Origin: Rhodococcus sp. G-MC3
GTDB taxonomy: Bacteria; Actinomycetota; Actinomycetes; Mycobacteriales; Mycobacteriaceae
Assembly: GCF_030063335.1 (NCBI RefSeq)
Contig: NZ_JASISW010000011.1
Location: 62,001 to 126,000 of the forward strand
Reading direction: 5' to 3'
Length of the DNA stretch: 64,000 nucleotides
Positions 7,770 through 18,546 of this stretch are shown here, piece after piece. Positions within the stretch are counted from its first letter, which is position 1. Every line of letters starts with the position of its first letter. A model generated the notes under the pieces. It made no database searches. It worked only from the letters and a program-made list of their open reading frames with translations, and was not told where the DNA came from. The translations under genes were made by a program, and so were the position numbers.

Positions 7770-8981
7770 CTACGCGAGCCGCTCGAATACTGCCGCGAGA
7801 CCTTGTCCGCCGCCGATGCACATGGTTTCCAGTCCGTAACGTGCTTCACGACGATTCATCTCACGCAGCAGCGTCGCCAGGATGCGGCCGCCGGTCGCTC
7901 CGACGGGGTGTCCAAGTGAGATTCCCGATCCATTGGGGTTGAGCCGTGAGTCGTCGGGTTCGACTCCCCACGTACGCAGCACAGCGAGAGTCTGAGCGGC
8001 AAACGCTTCGTTGAGTTCGATGACGCCCATGTCAGCCATGCTCAGGCCGATCCGAGCAAGTGCTTTCTCGCTGGCCGGGACAGGGCCGATGCCCATGGTG
8101 CGTGGTGGAACTCCAGCAACGGCCCAGCTGACCATGCGCGCAATGGGACGCAGTCCGAGAGCGGCAGCCTTCTCGGGGGTCGTGACGATGGCCAGTGCTG
8201 CGCCGTCGTTCTGTCCGCTGGCGTTACCTGCCGTGACGGTCGAGTCGGGGTCGATCTTTGCGCGGATAGCTCGCAGGGTCGAGAGGGATTCGACGCTGGT
8301 ATCGGCGCGCGGGTGCTCGTCGGTGTCGACGAGCAACGCATCCGACCTACGCTGTGGAACAGACACTCCGACGATTTCTTCGGCGAATACGCCGTTTTTC
8401 TGAGCGGCGACTGCCTTCTGGTGGGAGTGCACGGCAAGTGCGTCCTGGTCGGCTCGGCTGATCGAGAACTCGGCGCGTAGGTTCTCCGCTGTTTCGATCA
8501 TTCCGCCGGGAACGGGGTAGTTCTTTCCGCCTGCGGTGACGCGGGCACGGGCGAGGCGGTCGGAGAGTGCTACTGCCTCGGCTTTGACACCCCAGCGCAT
8601 CCCGGTGGCATAGAACTCGGCTTGGCTCATGCTTTCGACACCGCCGGCGAGGACGAGGTCGTTGCCGCCGGACTGCACCTGCATGCACGCCTGCAGTACT
8701 GCCTGCAGTCCCGACCCGCAGCGTCGGTCCACTTGCTGGCCGGGTACGTCGACGCCGAGGCCGCTGTCGAGTGCTGCCACTCGCCCGATTGCCGGAGCGT
8801 CTCCGTTCGGGGACGCTTGGCCCAGGATGACATCGTCGATGTCGGATCCGGAAATGCCGGTACGCGAGATCAGTTCGGTGATGACGGTGGCAGCGAGCGC
8901 CTCGGGAGTGATGTCGCGGAAGACTCCGCCGAATCGTCCGACGGGTGTGCGGAGAGGTTCACAGATGACTGCGTCAGGCAC
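7770..8981 (-). CDS. pcaF: Beta-ketoadipyl-CoA thiolase (acetyl-CoA acyltransferase)
   Basis: The last step of the beta-ketoadipate pathway: 3-oxoadipyl-CoA plus CoA gives succinyl-CoA and acetyl-CoA. The 403-residue thiolase has the nucleophilic cysteine in DRRCGSG (near residue 90), the histidine in GHPVGATG and the second catalytic cysteine in CIGGGQG near the C-terminus. The GTG start at 8981 follows AAGGAAG and gives MPDAVICEPLRTPVGRFGG, the normal thiolase N-terminus; the frame is open upstream into pcaR but without thiolase character. It is the last gene of the minus-strand pca operon and overlaps the end of pcaR by eight bases. Sequence alone does not separate PcaF from general acetyl-CoA acetyltransferases; context does. 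Confidence 0.9.
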   Translation of the reverse strand: MPDAVICEPLRTPVGRFGGVFRDITPEALAATVITELISRTGISGSDIDDVILGQASPNGDAPAIGRVAALDSGLGVDVPGQQVDRRCGSGLQAVLQACMQVQSGGNDLVLAGGVESMSQAEFYATGMRWGVKAEAVALSDRLARARVTAGGKNYPVPGGMIETAENLRAEFSISRADQDALAVHSHQKAVAAQKNGVFAEEIVGVSVPQRRSDALLVDTDEHPRADTSVESLSTLRAIRAKIDPDSTVTAGNASGQNDGAALAIVTTPEKAAALGLRPIARMVSWAVAGVPPRTMGIGPVPASEKALARIGLSMADMGVIELNEAFAAQTLAVLRTWGVEPDDSRLNPNGSGISLGHPVGATGGRILATLLREMNRREARYGLETMCIGGGQGLAAVFERLA

Positions 8982-9789
8982 GGAGACTTCCTTTGTGATC
9001 GGTTGATTGCGACTGCACTCGAAGAAGGTCTGTTTCGATGGCGCTGGTCGCTCGGAGAAGAGCTGGGAGCAACTGTTCTCGGACCGCGTCGGCGGAATGG
9101 CGGGCGGCCTGCGTCGATACGTTCGCCGCCGCGATGACGGCACCGGCGCTGTCGCGAACAGGAGCAGCGATCGATCTCAGACCCTCTTCGAGTTCTTGGT
9201 CGACGAGGCAGTAGCCCTGCGCGCGAACGGTATCGAGTTCGATTCTCAACGACGCCGCATCGGTGAGGGTCTTTGCCGTGAGTGCTGTCAATTGCACGCG
9301 TTCGAGATAGGCGTCGAGGTGGTCGGGCGAGAGTCCTGCCAGAAGAACGCGTCCCATCGACGTTGCATATGCCGGAAAGCGGGTGCCGATGGTGATGGCG
9401 ACGGTCATGATTCGGCTGACCGGGACACGGGCGACATAAACGACGTCGTCGCCGTCGAGAATGGATACCGACGAAGATTCGCGGACCTGTTCCGCCAGCG
9501 ATTCGAGGTGAGGTCCCGCGACGTCGGGTAGCGACAGGCTGGAGAGGTAGCTGTAGCCGAGTTCGAGGACCCGCGGGGTCAACCAGAACATAGAGCCGTC
9601 ACTGCGCACGTAGCCGAGTTCGAGGAGTGTCAGCAGGAATCGACGTGCAGTGGCCCTCGTCAGATCCGTGGACTTCGCGACGTCGGACAGTGTTCGACGG
9701 GGATTTCTCGCATCGAATGCTCTGATGACGGAGAGACCACGCGCGAGTGACTGCACGTAGTCCGGCGACGGTCCCTGTGGCTCGGTCAT
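8974..9789 (-). CDS. pcaR: IclR-family regulator of the beta-ketoadipate pathway
   Basis: A 271-residue protein with an N-terminal winged helix (VQSLARGLSVIRAFD, then TLSDVAKSTDLTRATARRFLLTL, residues about 12-60) and the IclR effector-binding domain, including the conserved segment ARVPVSRIMTVAITIGTRFPAYATSMGR (split here by its two motifs) and DQELEEGLRSIAAPVRD. This is the PcaR/PobR/CatR subgroup pattern. The ATG at 9789 overlaps the pcaL stop (ATGA), so it is coupled to the catabolic genes it probably controls. A PcaR-like box lies in the pcaH-pcaI spacer at 13860-13874. In Pseudomonas, PcaR activates with beta-ketoadipate as inducer; whether it activates or represses here cannot be read from sequence. 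Confidence 0.9.
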   Translation of the reverse strand: MTEPQGPSPDYVQSLARGLSVIRAFDARNPRRTLSDVAKSTDLTRATARRFLLTLLELGYVRSDGSMFWLTPRVLELGYSYLSSLSLPDVAGPHLESLAEQVRESSSVSILDGDDVVYVARVPVSRIMTVAITIGTRFPAYATSMGRVLLAGLSPDHLDAYLERVQLTALTAKTLTDAASLRIELDTVRAQGYCLVDQELEEGLRSIAAPVRDSAGAVIAAANVSTQAARHSADAVREQLLPALLRATSAIETDLLRVQSQSTDHKGSLRA

Positions 9790-10958
9790 GGATTCTCCGA
9801 TTCTTCCTGCTCGGCCAACGCCGCATTCGCCATGGCAAATGCGGCGTTGCTGTTCGGAACTCCGGCATAGACAGCGGTGTGGAGGAACACTTCGGCGAGC
9901 GCGTCGGGTTCGACACCTCCGCGGAGTGCCGCCCGGATGTGCATGTCCAACTCGTGCTGATTTCCGACCGCCGTCAGTATCGCGAGGGTCAGCAGACGTC
10001 GCGTTCTGTGGTCGAGTCCCTCCCGCGTCCATACGTCACCCCACCCCGTCCGGGTGATGAAATCTTGGAACGGAGCGGTGAACTCGGTCATGTGTTGGAT
10101 GCTTCGGTCGACGTGCGCGTCGCCGAGTACTTGGCGCCTGACGACCATTCCTGCGTTGTGTGCCGCGCGACGACCCGCCTCGTACGCAGTGGACGAGATG
10201 TGCTCGACGATCAGCCTCGTCACCTCACCGGCCTGCTCGACGTTCGCGAGATGCGCTGCGGGATCGAGCACATGCAAGCTCGAACGCGCGATGCCGTCGG
10301 CGATGAACTTCAGGTCGTCGGGCGGCGTAGAGGGGTCCTGCTCGCCCGCGATGACGAGAGTCGGGGCGGCGATGCGGCCGAGATCGGCCCGGTTGTCCCA
10401 TTCGGCGAGGGCCTCGCAGCAGGCGGCGTATCCCTCGTCGGCAGTGTTGATGACCATCTGCCGATGTCGAGCTGCGAGTTCGGTGTCGCGTGCGGTGAGC
10501 TCAGGTGTGAACCAGCGACCCGACACGGCGTCGGCGAGTGAGTGCGTCCCACCGCTCCGCGTAGCTTTCGCTCGTTCGATCCACGCCTGCGGTTCGCCGA
10601 ATTTTGCCGACGTACAGAGCAGCGTGAGGCTCTGCACACGTGTGGGCCGGTGAACGGCTATCCATTGTGCGACGGCACCTCCCAGCGAGAGGCCGACGAG
10701 GTGAACGCGGTCACGATCGATCGAATCGAGCACTGCGAGAACGTCTCCGGCGAGTTCGGCGATCGAATACGGTCCGGCGGGAACGGGAGATTCGCCGTGT
10801 CCGCGGAGATCGACCGCAAGAACATCGGCGACCGAAGCGAGGCCGGCGATCTGAGGATCCCACATGGATCTATCGGAACCGAGGGAGCCGATCAACACGA
10901 CGGCCGATTCGGGGGATCCGGAGCCGGCGGTGAGGGCGTAGGACAGTTCGACGGTCAT
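9786..10958 (-). CDS. pcaL: Fused 3-oxoadipate enol-lactonase / 4-carboxymuconolactone decarboxylase
   Basis: A 390-residue bifunctional enzyme. Residues 1 to about 250 are an alpha/beta hydrolase (PcaD) with nucleophile motif GLSLGG, acid in GEQDPSTP and histidine in AAHLANVEQ. Residues about 262-390 are a carboxymuconolactone decarboxylase domain (PcaC), with RRQVLGDAHVDRS and the GNQHELDMHIRAAL helix containing the conserved histidines. Together they convert 4-carboxymuconolactone to 3-oxoadipate. The PcaD-PcaC fusion is known from Rhodococcus and Streptomyces. The ATG at 10958 overlaps the pcaB stop and its own stop overlaps the pcaR start, so the operon is tightly coupled. Confidence 0.94.
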   Translation of the reverse strand: MTVELSYALTAGSGSPESAVVLIGSLGSDRSMWDPQIAGLASVADVLAVDLRGHGESPVPAGPYSIAELAGDVLAVLDSIDRDRVHLVGLSLGGAVAQWIAVHRPTRVQSLTLLCTSAKFGEPQAWIERAKATRSGGTHSLADAVSGRWFTPELTARDTELAARHRQMVINTADEGYAACCEALAEWDNRADLGRIAAPTLVIAGEQDPSTPPDDLKFIADGIARSSLHVLDPAAHLANVEQAGEVTRLIVEHISSTAYEAGRRAAHNAGMVVRRQVLGDAHVDRSIQHMTEFTAPFQDFITRTGWGDVWTREGLDHRTRRLLTLAILTAVGNQHELDMHIRAALRGGVEPDALAEVFLHTAVYAGVPNSNAAFAMANAALAEQEESENP

Positions 10959-12292
10959 GAGCTTCCTTCTGTGCGAGGGGCGGCGATGTCGAGGACTCGG
11001 TCGACGATGTCTCCTGAATGTCCCAGGTACTGCGACGGGTCGAGCAGTACACGAATTTCCGCACTGTCGAGGAATTCTGTGATGGCAGGGTCCTGGTCGA
11101 GCGCTACTCCGGACGAGCATGCCGCCGTGACGATGTCGCGGGCGCGGTCGGTATGCGAGGACAGTGCCGAGGTGACCCGCTCTGCCAGCAACAGTCCGTG
11201 AGTGATGTCGAGATTGCGGGCCATCGCATCGGCGTTCACGTGCAGTCCGGTGAGACTGACAGCGAGTTGATGTGCGCCGCCTGTCACCAACCGAAGAAGA
11301 TCGGTCAATGTTTCCCATTCGGCGTGCCAGCTCCCTGCGGCGCGTTGGTGCTCGTGCTCCATCGACGACAACATCGTAGCGACGAGACCGGGTACGCGGC
11401 GCACTGCGGCACGTGCGGTCACGGCGGCGACAGGGTTTCGCTTGTGCGGCATCGCCGAAGACCCGCCAGGTGCGTCCTCTTCGACCTCACCCACTTCGGT
11501 TGCTGCCAGCAGTGTGATGTCGAGGGCCGGCTTGGCGACGGCCCCCGCGGCGGTTCCGAGTGCACCGACGATGTCGGCGATGCGGGTTCGGTCGGTGTGC
11601 CAGGGAATGTCTTGGCGAGCGAGACCGAGTTCGTCGGCGAGAGAGTCGGCGACGAGAAGGCCCAGTGGGTGTAGAGCGGCGGATGTACCTGCGGCGCCAC
11701 CCAATTGAATTGCGAGACATGGTATGACGCGATGGACGGACTCGCGGGCACGGACGAGCCCCATGGTCCAGCCTGCGGCCACCGCGCCGAACGTGGTGGG
11801 GAGTGCCTGCTGACCGAGCGTGCGTCCCGCGGTCGGTGTATCGCGATGACGTCGAGCGAGGGCGGTACAGGCGGAAATCGCGTCGTCGAGATAACCGACA
11901 AGATCCGACAGAGCCGAACGGGTCAGGAGCATGGACGCGGTGTCCAAAATGTCCTGCGACGTTGCGCCCGGATGCACCGCGCCGGCCGGCACTCCCCGCA
12001 CGGACACCGCTCGTCGGAGGATCCCGACGAGCGGAATGACCGGATTGCCCCCGGCGACCGAAGCAGCGCCGAGTTCGGCGATGTCCAGACTGCCAGGCAA
12101 GGCGAGTTCGGACGCGACCTCGGTGACTATGACGGCGTGCTCGACGTCGACCAGACCGTGTGCCGCTGCAGACCGCGTCAGCGCGGCCTCGACGTCGAGC
12201 ATGGCGGTGACCCAGGCCTGGTCGGACACGTGTGCCGCGACGACGCCGGCACCGAATGTCGAATCGAACAGAGAACCGCGTGTGGCCGTCAT
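10955..12292 (-). CDS. pcaB: 3-carboxy-cis,cis-muconate cycloisomerase
   Basis: It cyclises 3-carboxy-cis,cis-muconate to 4-carboxymuconolactone. The 445-residue protein belongs to the fumarase/aspartase superfamily and carries the signature GGSSAMPHKRNPV with the mobile-loop serine near residue 275. The early TSQDILDT segment contributes the substrate-binding histidine/threonine region (HPGATSQD). The start at 12292 (MTATRGSLFDSTFGAG) matches family N-termini. It lies 22 bases after pcaG and overlaps pcaL by four bases. Some family members have an extra C-terminal domain; this one does not. Confidence 0.93.
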   Translation of the reverse strand: MTATRGSLFDSTFGAGVVAAHVSDQAWVTAMLDVEAALTRSAAAHGLVDVEHAVIVTEVASELALPGSLDIAELGAASVAGGNPVIPLVGILRRAVSVRGVPAGAVHPGATSQDILDTASMLLTRSALSDLVGYLDDAISACTALARRHRDTPTAGRTLGQQALPTTFGAVAAGWTMGLVRARESVHRVIPCLAIQLGGAAGTSAALHPLGLLVADSLADELGLARQDIPWHTDRTRIADIVGALGTAAGAVAKPALDITLLAATEVGEVEEDAPGGSSAMPHKRNPVAAVTARAAVRRVPGLVATMLSSMEHEHQRAAGSWHAEWETLTDLLRLVTGGAHQLAVSLTGLHVNADAMARNLDITHGLLLAERVTSALSSHTDRARDIVTAACSSGVALDQDPAITEFLDSAEIRVLLDPSQYLGHSGDIVDRVLDIAAPRTEGSS

Positions 12293-12314
12293 GGTCTCGC
12301 TTTCTTCGTGAGAT

Positions 12315-12965
12315 CTACAGGTCGAAGAACGGAGTTTCGTCACCGTCCGGATCGCTGTCCTGAAGTACCACATCGAGGTGGTAGCCGGTGGCCGTTGCTC
12401 GTGCAATCAGTTTCGTCCGTGAGCGCTCGTCCAGGCTAGCCAGCACCGGATCGGCGGCGTTGGCCACTGTCTCGTCCGGAAAGTAGATGCGTGTGACGAG
12501 TCGTTCCAGGAGTCCCCTGGCAAAAATCCCGAGGTTGATATGCGGGGCCTCGACGGCGCCGTTCTCCGCGGGTAGAGCACCAGGCTTCACTGTATGGACC
12601 ACTGCGGTTCCGGTCGAATCCGCCACGGCGCGGCCGAATCCGCGGAATCCTGTGGGGGTCGACGACGCGGATCCGCGGGGATCGTCGGGATGTTCGAAGC
12701 GGCCTACAGCATCGGCCTGCCAGGTCTCGATCATCACGTCGGACATCGGGGTGCGATCGCCGTCGACGACGCCCACCGAGATGTCGATGATGCCGTCTGT
12801 TCCCGCAGGCACCACGTCGGGGCCGTCGGCCCAGGTGAGCCCGATGTGTAAATAGGGGCCCACCGTCTGCGACGGCGTCTGGCCGAATGGAACGGTGGTG
12901 AAATCGCTGCCTGGAGCGACGGGGTAGCGCGGCGCGAAAACAGGTGTGTCGGTGGGTTCAGTCAT
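12315..12965 (-). CDS. pcaG: Protocatechuate 3,4-dioxygenase alpha subunit
   Basis: The non-catalytic alpha subunit of the ring-cleaving dioxygenase. The 216-residue chain has the intradiol dioxygenase fold (TPSQTVGPYLHIGL near the N-terminus, then VMIETWQADAVGRFEHP). As expected for an alpha subunit, the iron ligands are incomplete: the PAHIH motif of PcaH is replaced by APHINLGIF. The start at 12965 gives MTEPTDTPVFAPRYP and overlaps the pcaH stop by eight bases. Both subunits are needed for the active complex that opens protocatechuate to 3-carboxy-cis,cis-muconate. Confidence 0.94.
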   Translation of the reverse strand: MTEPTDTPVFAPRYPVAPGSDFTTVPFGQTPSQTVGPYLHIGLTWADGPDVVPAGTDGIIDISVGVVDGDRTPMSDVMIETWQADAVGRFEHPDDPRGSASSTPTGFRGFGRAVADSTGTAVVHTVKPGALPAENGAVEAPHINLGIFARGLLERLVTRIYFPDETVANAADPVLASLDERSRTKLIARATATGYHLDVVLQDSDPDGDETPFFDL

Positions 12966-13701
12966 CGTGGTCGTCTCCCTCGAATGGTGTTGCGCCTTTG
13001 CCGCGGAGCACGATGTCGAAGCGGTATCCGAGAGCCCAGTTATCCTGTGTCGCTTCATAATCGAAGACGCTGATCATGCGTGCCCGTGCGTCTTCAGGTG
13101 CGGCGTTGAAGATCGGGTCCTGGAAGAACATCGGGTCGTCCGGGAAGTACATCTGGGTGACGAGGCGTTGGGTGAAGGCTCGTCCGAACAGAGAGAAATG
13201 AATGTGAGCAGGCCGCCACGCGTTGTGGTGATTACCCCACGGGTAGGCGCCCGGCCGGATGGTCGTGAAGCGGTAGTTGCCGTGTTCGTCCGTAAGGACG
13301 CGACCGACTCCGTCGAAGTGCGGATCGAGGGGAGCTGGCCAGCTGTCGCCAACGTGCCGATATCGTCCGCCGGCATTTGCCTGCCAGACCTCGACGAGGG
13401 TGTGGGGCACGCAGCGACCGTCGCTGTCCAGAACGCGTCCGTGCACGATGATGCGCTGCCCCTGAGCTTCGCCTCCGTCGACGAGCGTCAGGTCCGCGTC
13501 CGAGGCGGTCACTCGGCCTTCGCCGAGAACGGGTCCGGTGATCTCGGTGAGACGCTGGGGGAGGAGGACGAGTGGCTGTTTCGGGCTTCGCAGCGACGTG
13601 GTCCGGTAGTCCGCGAAATCGCGAGGCGCGTTGGTTCCCGCCTGATCGCGATAGGCGGCTGCCTCGCCGGCGGCCGAATGGTTCGGCGGTAGATGGAGCA
13701 T
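12958..13701 (-). CDS. pcaH: Protocatechuate 3,4-dioxygenase beta subunit
   Basis: The iron-binding catalytic subunit. The 247-residue protein has the intradiol dioxygenase motifs LVEVWQANAGGRYRH (first ligand tyrosine) and GAYPWGNHHNAWRPAHIHFS, where the tyrosine and the two histidines of PAHIH complete the non-haem Fe(III) site. It is the first gene of the operon pcaHGBLRF. The start at 13701 (MLHLPPNHSAAGEAAAYRDQ) was preferred to upstream in-frame codons, which give no family-like sequence. The 195-base spacer to pcaI holds the divergent promoters and a PcaR-like box. Confidence 0.95.
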   Translation of the reverse strand: MLHLPPNHSAAGEAAAYRDQAGTNAPRDFADYRTTSLRSPKQPLVLLPQRLTEITGPVLGEGRVTASDADLTLVDGGEAQGQRIIVHGRVLDSDGRCVPHTLVEVWQANAGGRYRHVGDSWPAPLDPHFDGVGRVLTDEHGNYRFTTIRPGAYPWGNHHNAWRPAHIHFSLFGRAFTQRLVTQMYFPDDPMFFQDPIFNAAPEDARARMISVFDYEATQDNWALGYRFDIVLRGKGATPFEGDDHDD

Positions 13702-13859
13702 CGGGGATTCCTCACGTTCCGAATCAGATAGTGGGTAATGACAGGCAGTCGGGGCGGTGGTTCGTGATGTGGACTTATCGCCGCTATGCGAACGATGATA
13801 GAACGGTGGGGGTGATCCAGGCAATGACTTGCGGCAATTTGTTCGCAGGGCGGCGAGGT

Positions 13860-13874
13860 GTTCATATTACGCAC
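13860..13874 (+). promoter_or_regulatory. PcaR/PobR-type operator in the pcaH-pcaI spacer
   Basis: GTTCATATTACGCAC keeps the flanks GTTC...CGCAC and the spacing of the classic Pseudomonas PcaR box GTTCGATAATCGCAC, differing only in the central six bases. It lies 23 bases before the pcaI start. A looser related sequence (GAACGATGATAGAACG on the plus strand, about 13789-13804) sits nearer pcaH. Function is inferred. Confidence 0.5.
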
Positions 13875-13896
13875 AATGTTGGGTATGGTCGGCAGC

Positions 13897-14646
13897 ATGA
13901 TGGATAAAGTCGTGGCGAGTGCCGCCGAAGCCGTAGCCGACATGCCGAACGGCGCCTCCGTCGCCGTGGGAGGCTTCGGCCTGGTCGGAGTTCCCGAAAT
14001 CCTCATCGACGCAGTACTCGCCCAGGGTGCGACAGACTTGGAAATCGTCAGCAACAACTGCGGCACAGACGGTTTCGGCCTCGGCGTGCTGCTCGAAAAG
14101 CACCGGATCAGGCGGACCATCAGCTCGTACGTCGGCTCCAACAAGGAATTCGCGCGTCAGTACCTCTCGGGCGAACTCGAAGTCGAACTCACCCCGCAGG
14201 GGACCCTCGCGGAGCGTCTTCGCGCAGGTGGTGCCGGTATTCCGGCGTTCTTCACGCCTGCAGGCGTCGGAACGCAGGTCGCCGACGGCGGACTGCCTCT
14301 TCGCTACGACGGCTCTGGCGGCATTGCCGTGTCGAGCCCTCCGAAAGAGACCCGAGACTTCGATGGCACCACCTACGTGATGGAACGCGGCATCGTCGCC
14401 GATTACGCCCTCGTGCACGCGTGGAAAGGCGACCGGCACGGCAACCTCGTGTTCCATGCCAGCGCCCGCAACTTCAATCCGCCGGCCGCAACATCGGGGC
14501 GCATCACGATTGCTCAAGTCGAAGAGCTGGTCGAGCCGGGCGAGATCGGACCGGACGACATTCACACACCGGGCATTCATGTGCAGCGCGTCGTGCATGT
14601 TGGCAAGGTAACGGTAGGAATCGAACAGCGGACGGTACGAGCATGA
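13897..14646 (+). CDS. pcaI: 3-oxoadipate CoA-transferase subunit A
   Basis: The alpha subunit of succinyl-CoA:3-oxoadipate CoA-transferase, which activates 3-oxoadipate for thiolysis. The 249-residue chain has the CoA-transferase I signature region [18 protein letters not shown] and the [15 protein letters not shown] segment, typical of the A subunit. The start is uncertain: in-frame GTG/ATG codons occur at 13858, 13876, 13885, 13897 and 13900. 13897 ([17 protein letters not shown]) matches family N-termini and leaves the PcaR-like box upstream of the gene. No strong Shine-Dalgarno precedes it, and TATGGT at 13884-13889 could be a -10 giving a leaderless transcript. It overlaps pcaJ by four bases. 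Confidence 0.92.
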   Translation: MMDKVVASAAEAVADMPNGASVAVGGFGLVGVPEILIDAVLAQGATDLEIVSNNCGTDGFGLGVLLEKHRIRRTISSYVGSNKEFARQYLSGELEVELTPQGTLAERLRAGGAGIPAFFTPAGVGTQVADGGLPLRYDGSGGIAVSSPPKETRDFDGTTYVMERGIVADYALVHAWKGDRHGNLVFHASARNFNPPAATSGRITIAQVEELVEPGEIGPDDIHTPGIHVQRVVHVGKVTVGIEQRTVRA

Positions 14647-15287
14647 GCGAGACGATCACCAAGCTGACCCGCGGACAGATGGCCGCTCGCGTCGCACAGG
14701 AACTGAACGACGGCGAATACGTGAATCTCGGAATCGGGATGCCGACCCTGGTTCCCAACTATCTGTCGACCGACATCACCGTCGTCCTGCACTCCGAGAA
14801 CGGTGTTCTCGGCGTCGGTCCTTACCCGACCGAAGAAGAACTCGACCCCGAGGTGATCAACGCGGGGAAGGAAACCATCACCGTCCTACCCGGAGCGTCC
14901 TACTTCGATTCGGCGCAGTCGTTCGGCATGATTCGCGGCGGCCAAGTGGACGTCGCCGTCCTCGGTGCCATGCAGGTCAGCCAGACCGGCGACCTCGCGA
15001 ACTGGATGATCCCCGGTCATATGGTCAAGGGCATGGGCGGTGCGATGGACCTCGTCCACGGTGCACGGCGCGTGCTGGTGATGATGGAACACGTCTCGAA
15101 GGAGGGGGAGCCGAAGATCCTCGAATCCTGCTCGCTCCCACTGACAGGCAAGGGGTGCGTACAGCGCATCATCACCGATATGGCGGTTCTCGACGTCACC
15201 CCAGACGGGCTCGTTCTCGTCGAAACCGCGCCCGGAATCACCGCGGAACAAGTACGCGCGGCGACGGGTGCACCACTCAGCGTGTGA
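14643..15287 (+). CDS. pcaJ: 3-oxoadipate CoA-transferase subunit B
   Basis: The beta subunit of the CoA-transferase. The 214-residue chain contains [13 protein letters not shown] and the SENGVLG motif, whose glutamate is the covalent CoA acceptor in this family. It continues with [22 protein letters not shown] split around the conserved GAS..D region. The ATG at 14643 overlaps the pcaI stop (ATGA). Its 3' end overlaps the converging fdhD gene by eleven bases. Confidence 0.94.
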   Translation: MSETITKLTRGQMAARVAQELNDGEYVNLGIGMPTLVPNYLSTDITVVLHSENGVLGVGPYPTEEELDPEVINAGKETITVLPGASYFDSAQSFGMIRGGQVDVAVLGAMQVSQTGDLANWMIPGHMVKGMGGAMDLVHGARRVLVMMEHVSKEGEPKILESCSLPLTGKGCVQRIITDMAVLDVTPDGLVLVETAPGITAEQVRAATGAPLSV

Positions 15288-16101
15288 TGCGGTGCGTGTG
15301 CGAGTACAGGTTCATGTTCTCGCCTCGTAGGAACCCCACCACCGTCAGCCCTGATTCCTCGGCCAGGTCGACCGCAAGCGAGGACGGCGCCGACACCGCC
15401 GCAAGAATAGGAACCCCTGCCATCACAGCTTTCTGAGCTAGTTCGAACGACGCGCGCCCGCTGACCATCAGAGTGGTTCCAGTCATCGGGATGCGTCCCT
15501 CGCCCGTTGCCCAACCGACGACTTTGTCTACTGCGTTGTGGCGTCCCACGTCCTCGCGCAGCACCAGCATGGTGCCATCGGTGTCGAACAGGGCTGCAGC
15601 GTGCAGTCCACCGGTCGAGTCGAAGACCTTCTGGGACTTCCTCAACGTGTCGGGCATGGTGGCGAGCACCGACGCCTTGACCTCCACATCGTCTGCCGCG
15701 GGGGAGTGGACGGTCTTCAGTCGGACCGCGTCCAGAGATCCCTTGCCGCAGACTCCGCACGACGAGGTCGTGTAGAAATTGCGTTCCACACCCGGTTGCG
15801 GCGGCGGGACACCGGCCGCCAGCGTGATGTCGAGAACGTTGTAGGTGTTCTGGCCCTGGTCGTCGACCCCGTCGCAGTACCTGGCGACGGCAATGTCGTC
15901 GCGGCCCACGATCACACCCTCGGTGAGCAAAAAGCCGTGGGCCAAATCGACATCGTGGCCAGGCGTGCGCATCGTAACCGCGAGTGCCGAGCCGTTCACC
16001 CGGATCTCCAGCGGCTCCTCGACGACGAGAGTGTCGGGTCTGCTGGTCTCGTGCGACCCGCGGATGCGTACAACCGGACGTCTGGCGGTGATTCGTCCCA
16101 T
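15277..16101 (-). CDS. fdhD: Formate dehydrogenase accessory sulfurtransferase FdhD
   Basis: FdhD passes sulfur from a cysteine desulfurase to the molybdenum cofactor of formate dehydrogenases. The 274-residue protein has the conserved double-cysteine motif [11 protein letters not shown] and the C-terminal [19 protein letters not shown] and [11 protein letters not shown] blocks of the family. No formate dehydrogenase or other molybdoenzyme gene lies in the window, so its partner is elsewhere. It converges on pcaJ with an eleven-base overlap and is unlikely to belong to the aromatic pathway. The start gives [15 protein letters not shown], normal for actinobacterial FdhD. Confidence 0.94.
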   Translation of the reverse strand: MGRITARRPVVRIRGSHETSRPDTLVVEEPLEIRVNGSALAVTMRTPGHDVDLAHGFLLTEGVIVGRDDIAVARYCDGVDDQGQNTYNVLDITLAAGVPPPQPGVERNFYTTSSCGVCGKGSLDAVRLKTVHSPAADDVEVKASVLATMPDTLRKSQKVFDSTGGLHAAALFDTDGTMLVLREDVGRHNAVDKVVGWATGEGRIPMTGTTLMVSGRASFELAQKAVMAGVPILAAVSAPSSLAVDLAEESGLTVVGFLRGENMNLYSHTHRITR

Positions 16102-16197
16102 CGTTCGATTATGCGCTCACTGATCCGAACGACGGTCCGGTGCGCTGGTTCGCCTGTCCCGCTTGGCATCGGACGGGCTTGCTGAAGGGAGGCAGAT

Positions 16198-16213
16198 TCG
16201 AACATGTGTTCGA
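16198..16213. promoter_or_regulatory. LexA (SOS) box
   Basis: TCGAACATGTGTTCGA is a perfect match to the actinobacterial SOS box TCGAAC-N4-GTTCGA, with both six-base arms exact. It lies 32 bases upstream of the HNH gene start, followed by a -10-like TTATGT. LexA binding here would make the gene damage-inducible. Confidence 0.85.
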
Positions 16214-16244
16214 CATTTGGCTGGATTTGGGTTATGTTTGTCGT

Positions 16245-18239
<1,995 letters not shown>

Positions 18240-18546
18240 AACCGGCGCGTGCCGGCAGATCACAGGGCACACAACTACACCGGCCAGCGTGCGACGCAGA
18301 ACGAGAGACCTGCGGCGCCGCACAGCCATGTCCGCAGGCCGGCTTCCGGCCGTTTCACAATGGCAGCGCGAAGTCGCCACCGGAAGCGTCGAGACCGGAA
18401 GGGAAATCGAGAGCCAGCACCCGCAGCCTGATCCGATAGATATCCGTCGTTACTACCATCGAGGGCCCGCCCCGCCATTCGGGTTGAGCTACCTCCGGCC
18501 CAACTAGTACAGACTGATAGCCCGAGTACAGACCGCTGGCCGCAGA
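18240..18546. other. Convergent spacer between the HNH gene and malQ
   Basis: No gene is supported here. The only structure I see is a small hairpin, GGCCGG-CTT-CCGGCC (18337-18351) followed by GTTT, a possible weak terminator for the HNH gene. Short open frames crossing the spacer have no recognisable features. Confidence 0.5.

Noticed and set aside
15277-16101. fdhD as part of the pca operon
   Set aside because: It is on the opposite strand and converges on pcaJ; the eleven-base overlap is only at the 3' ends.
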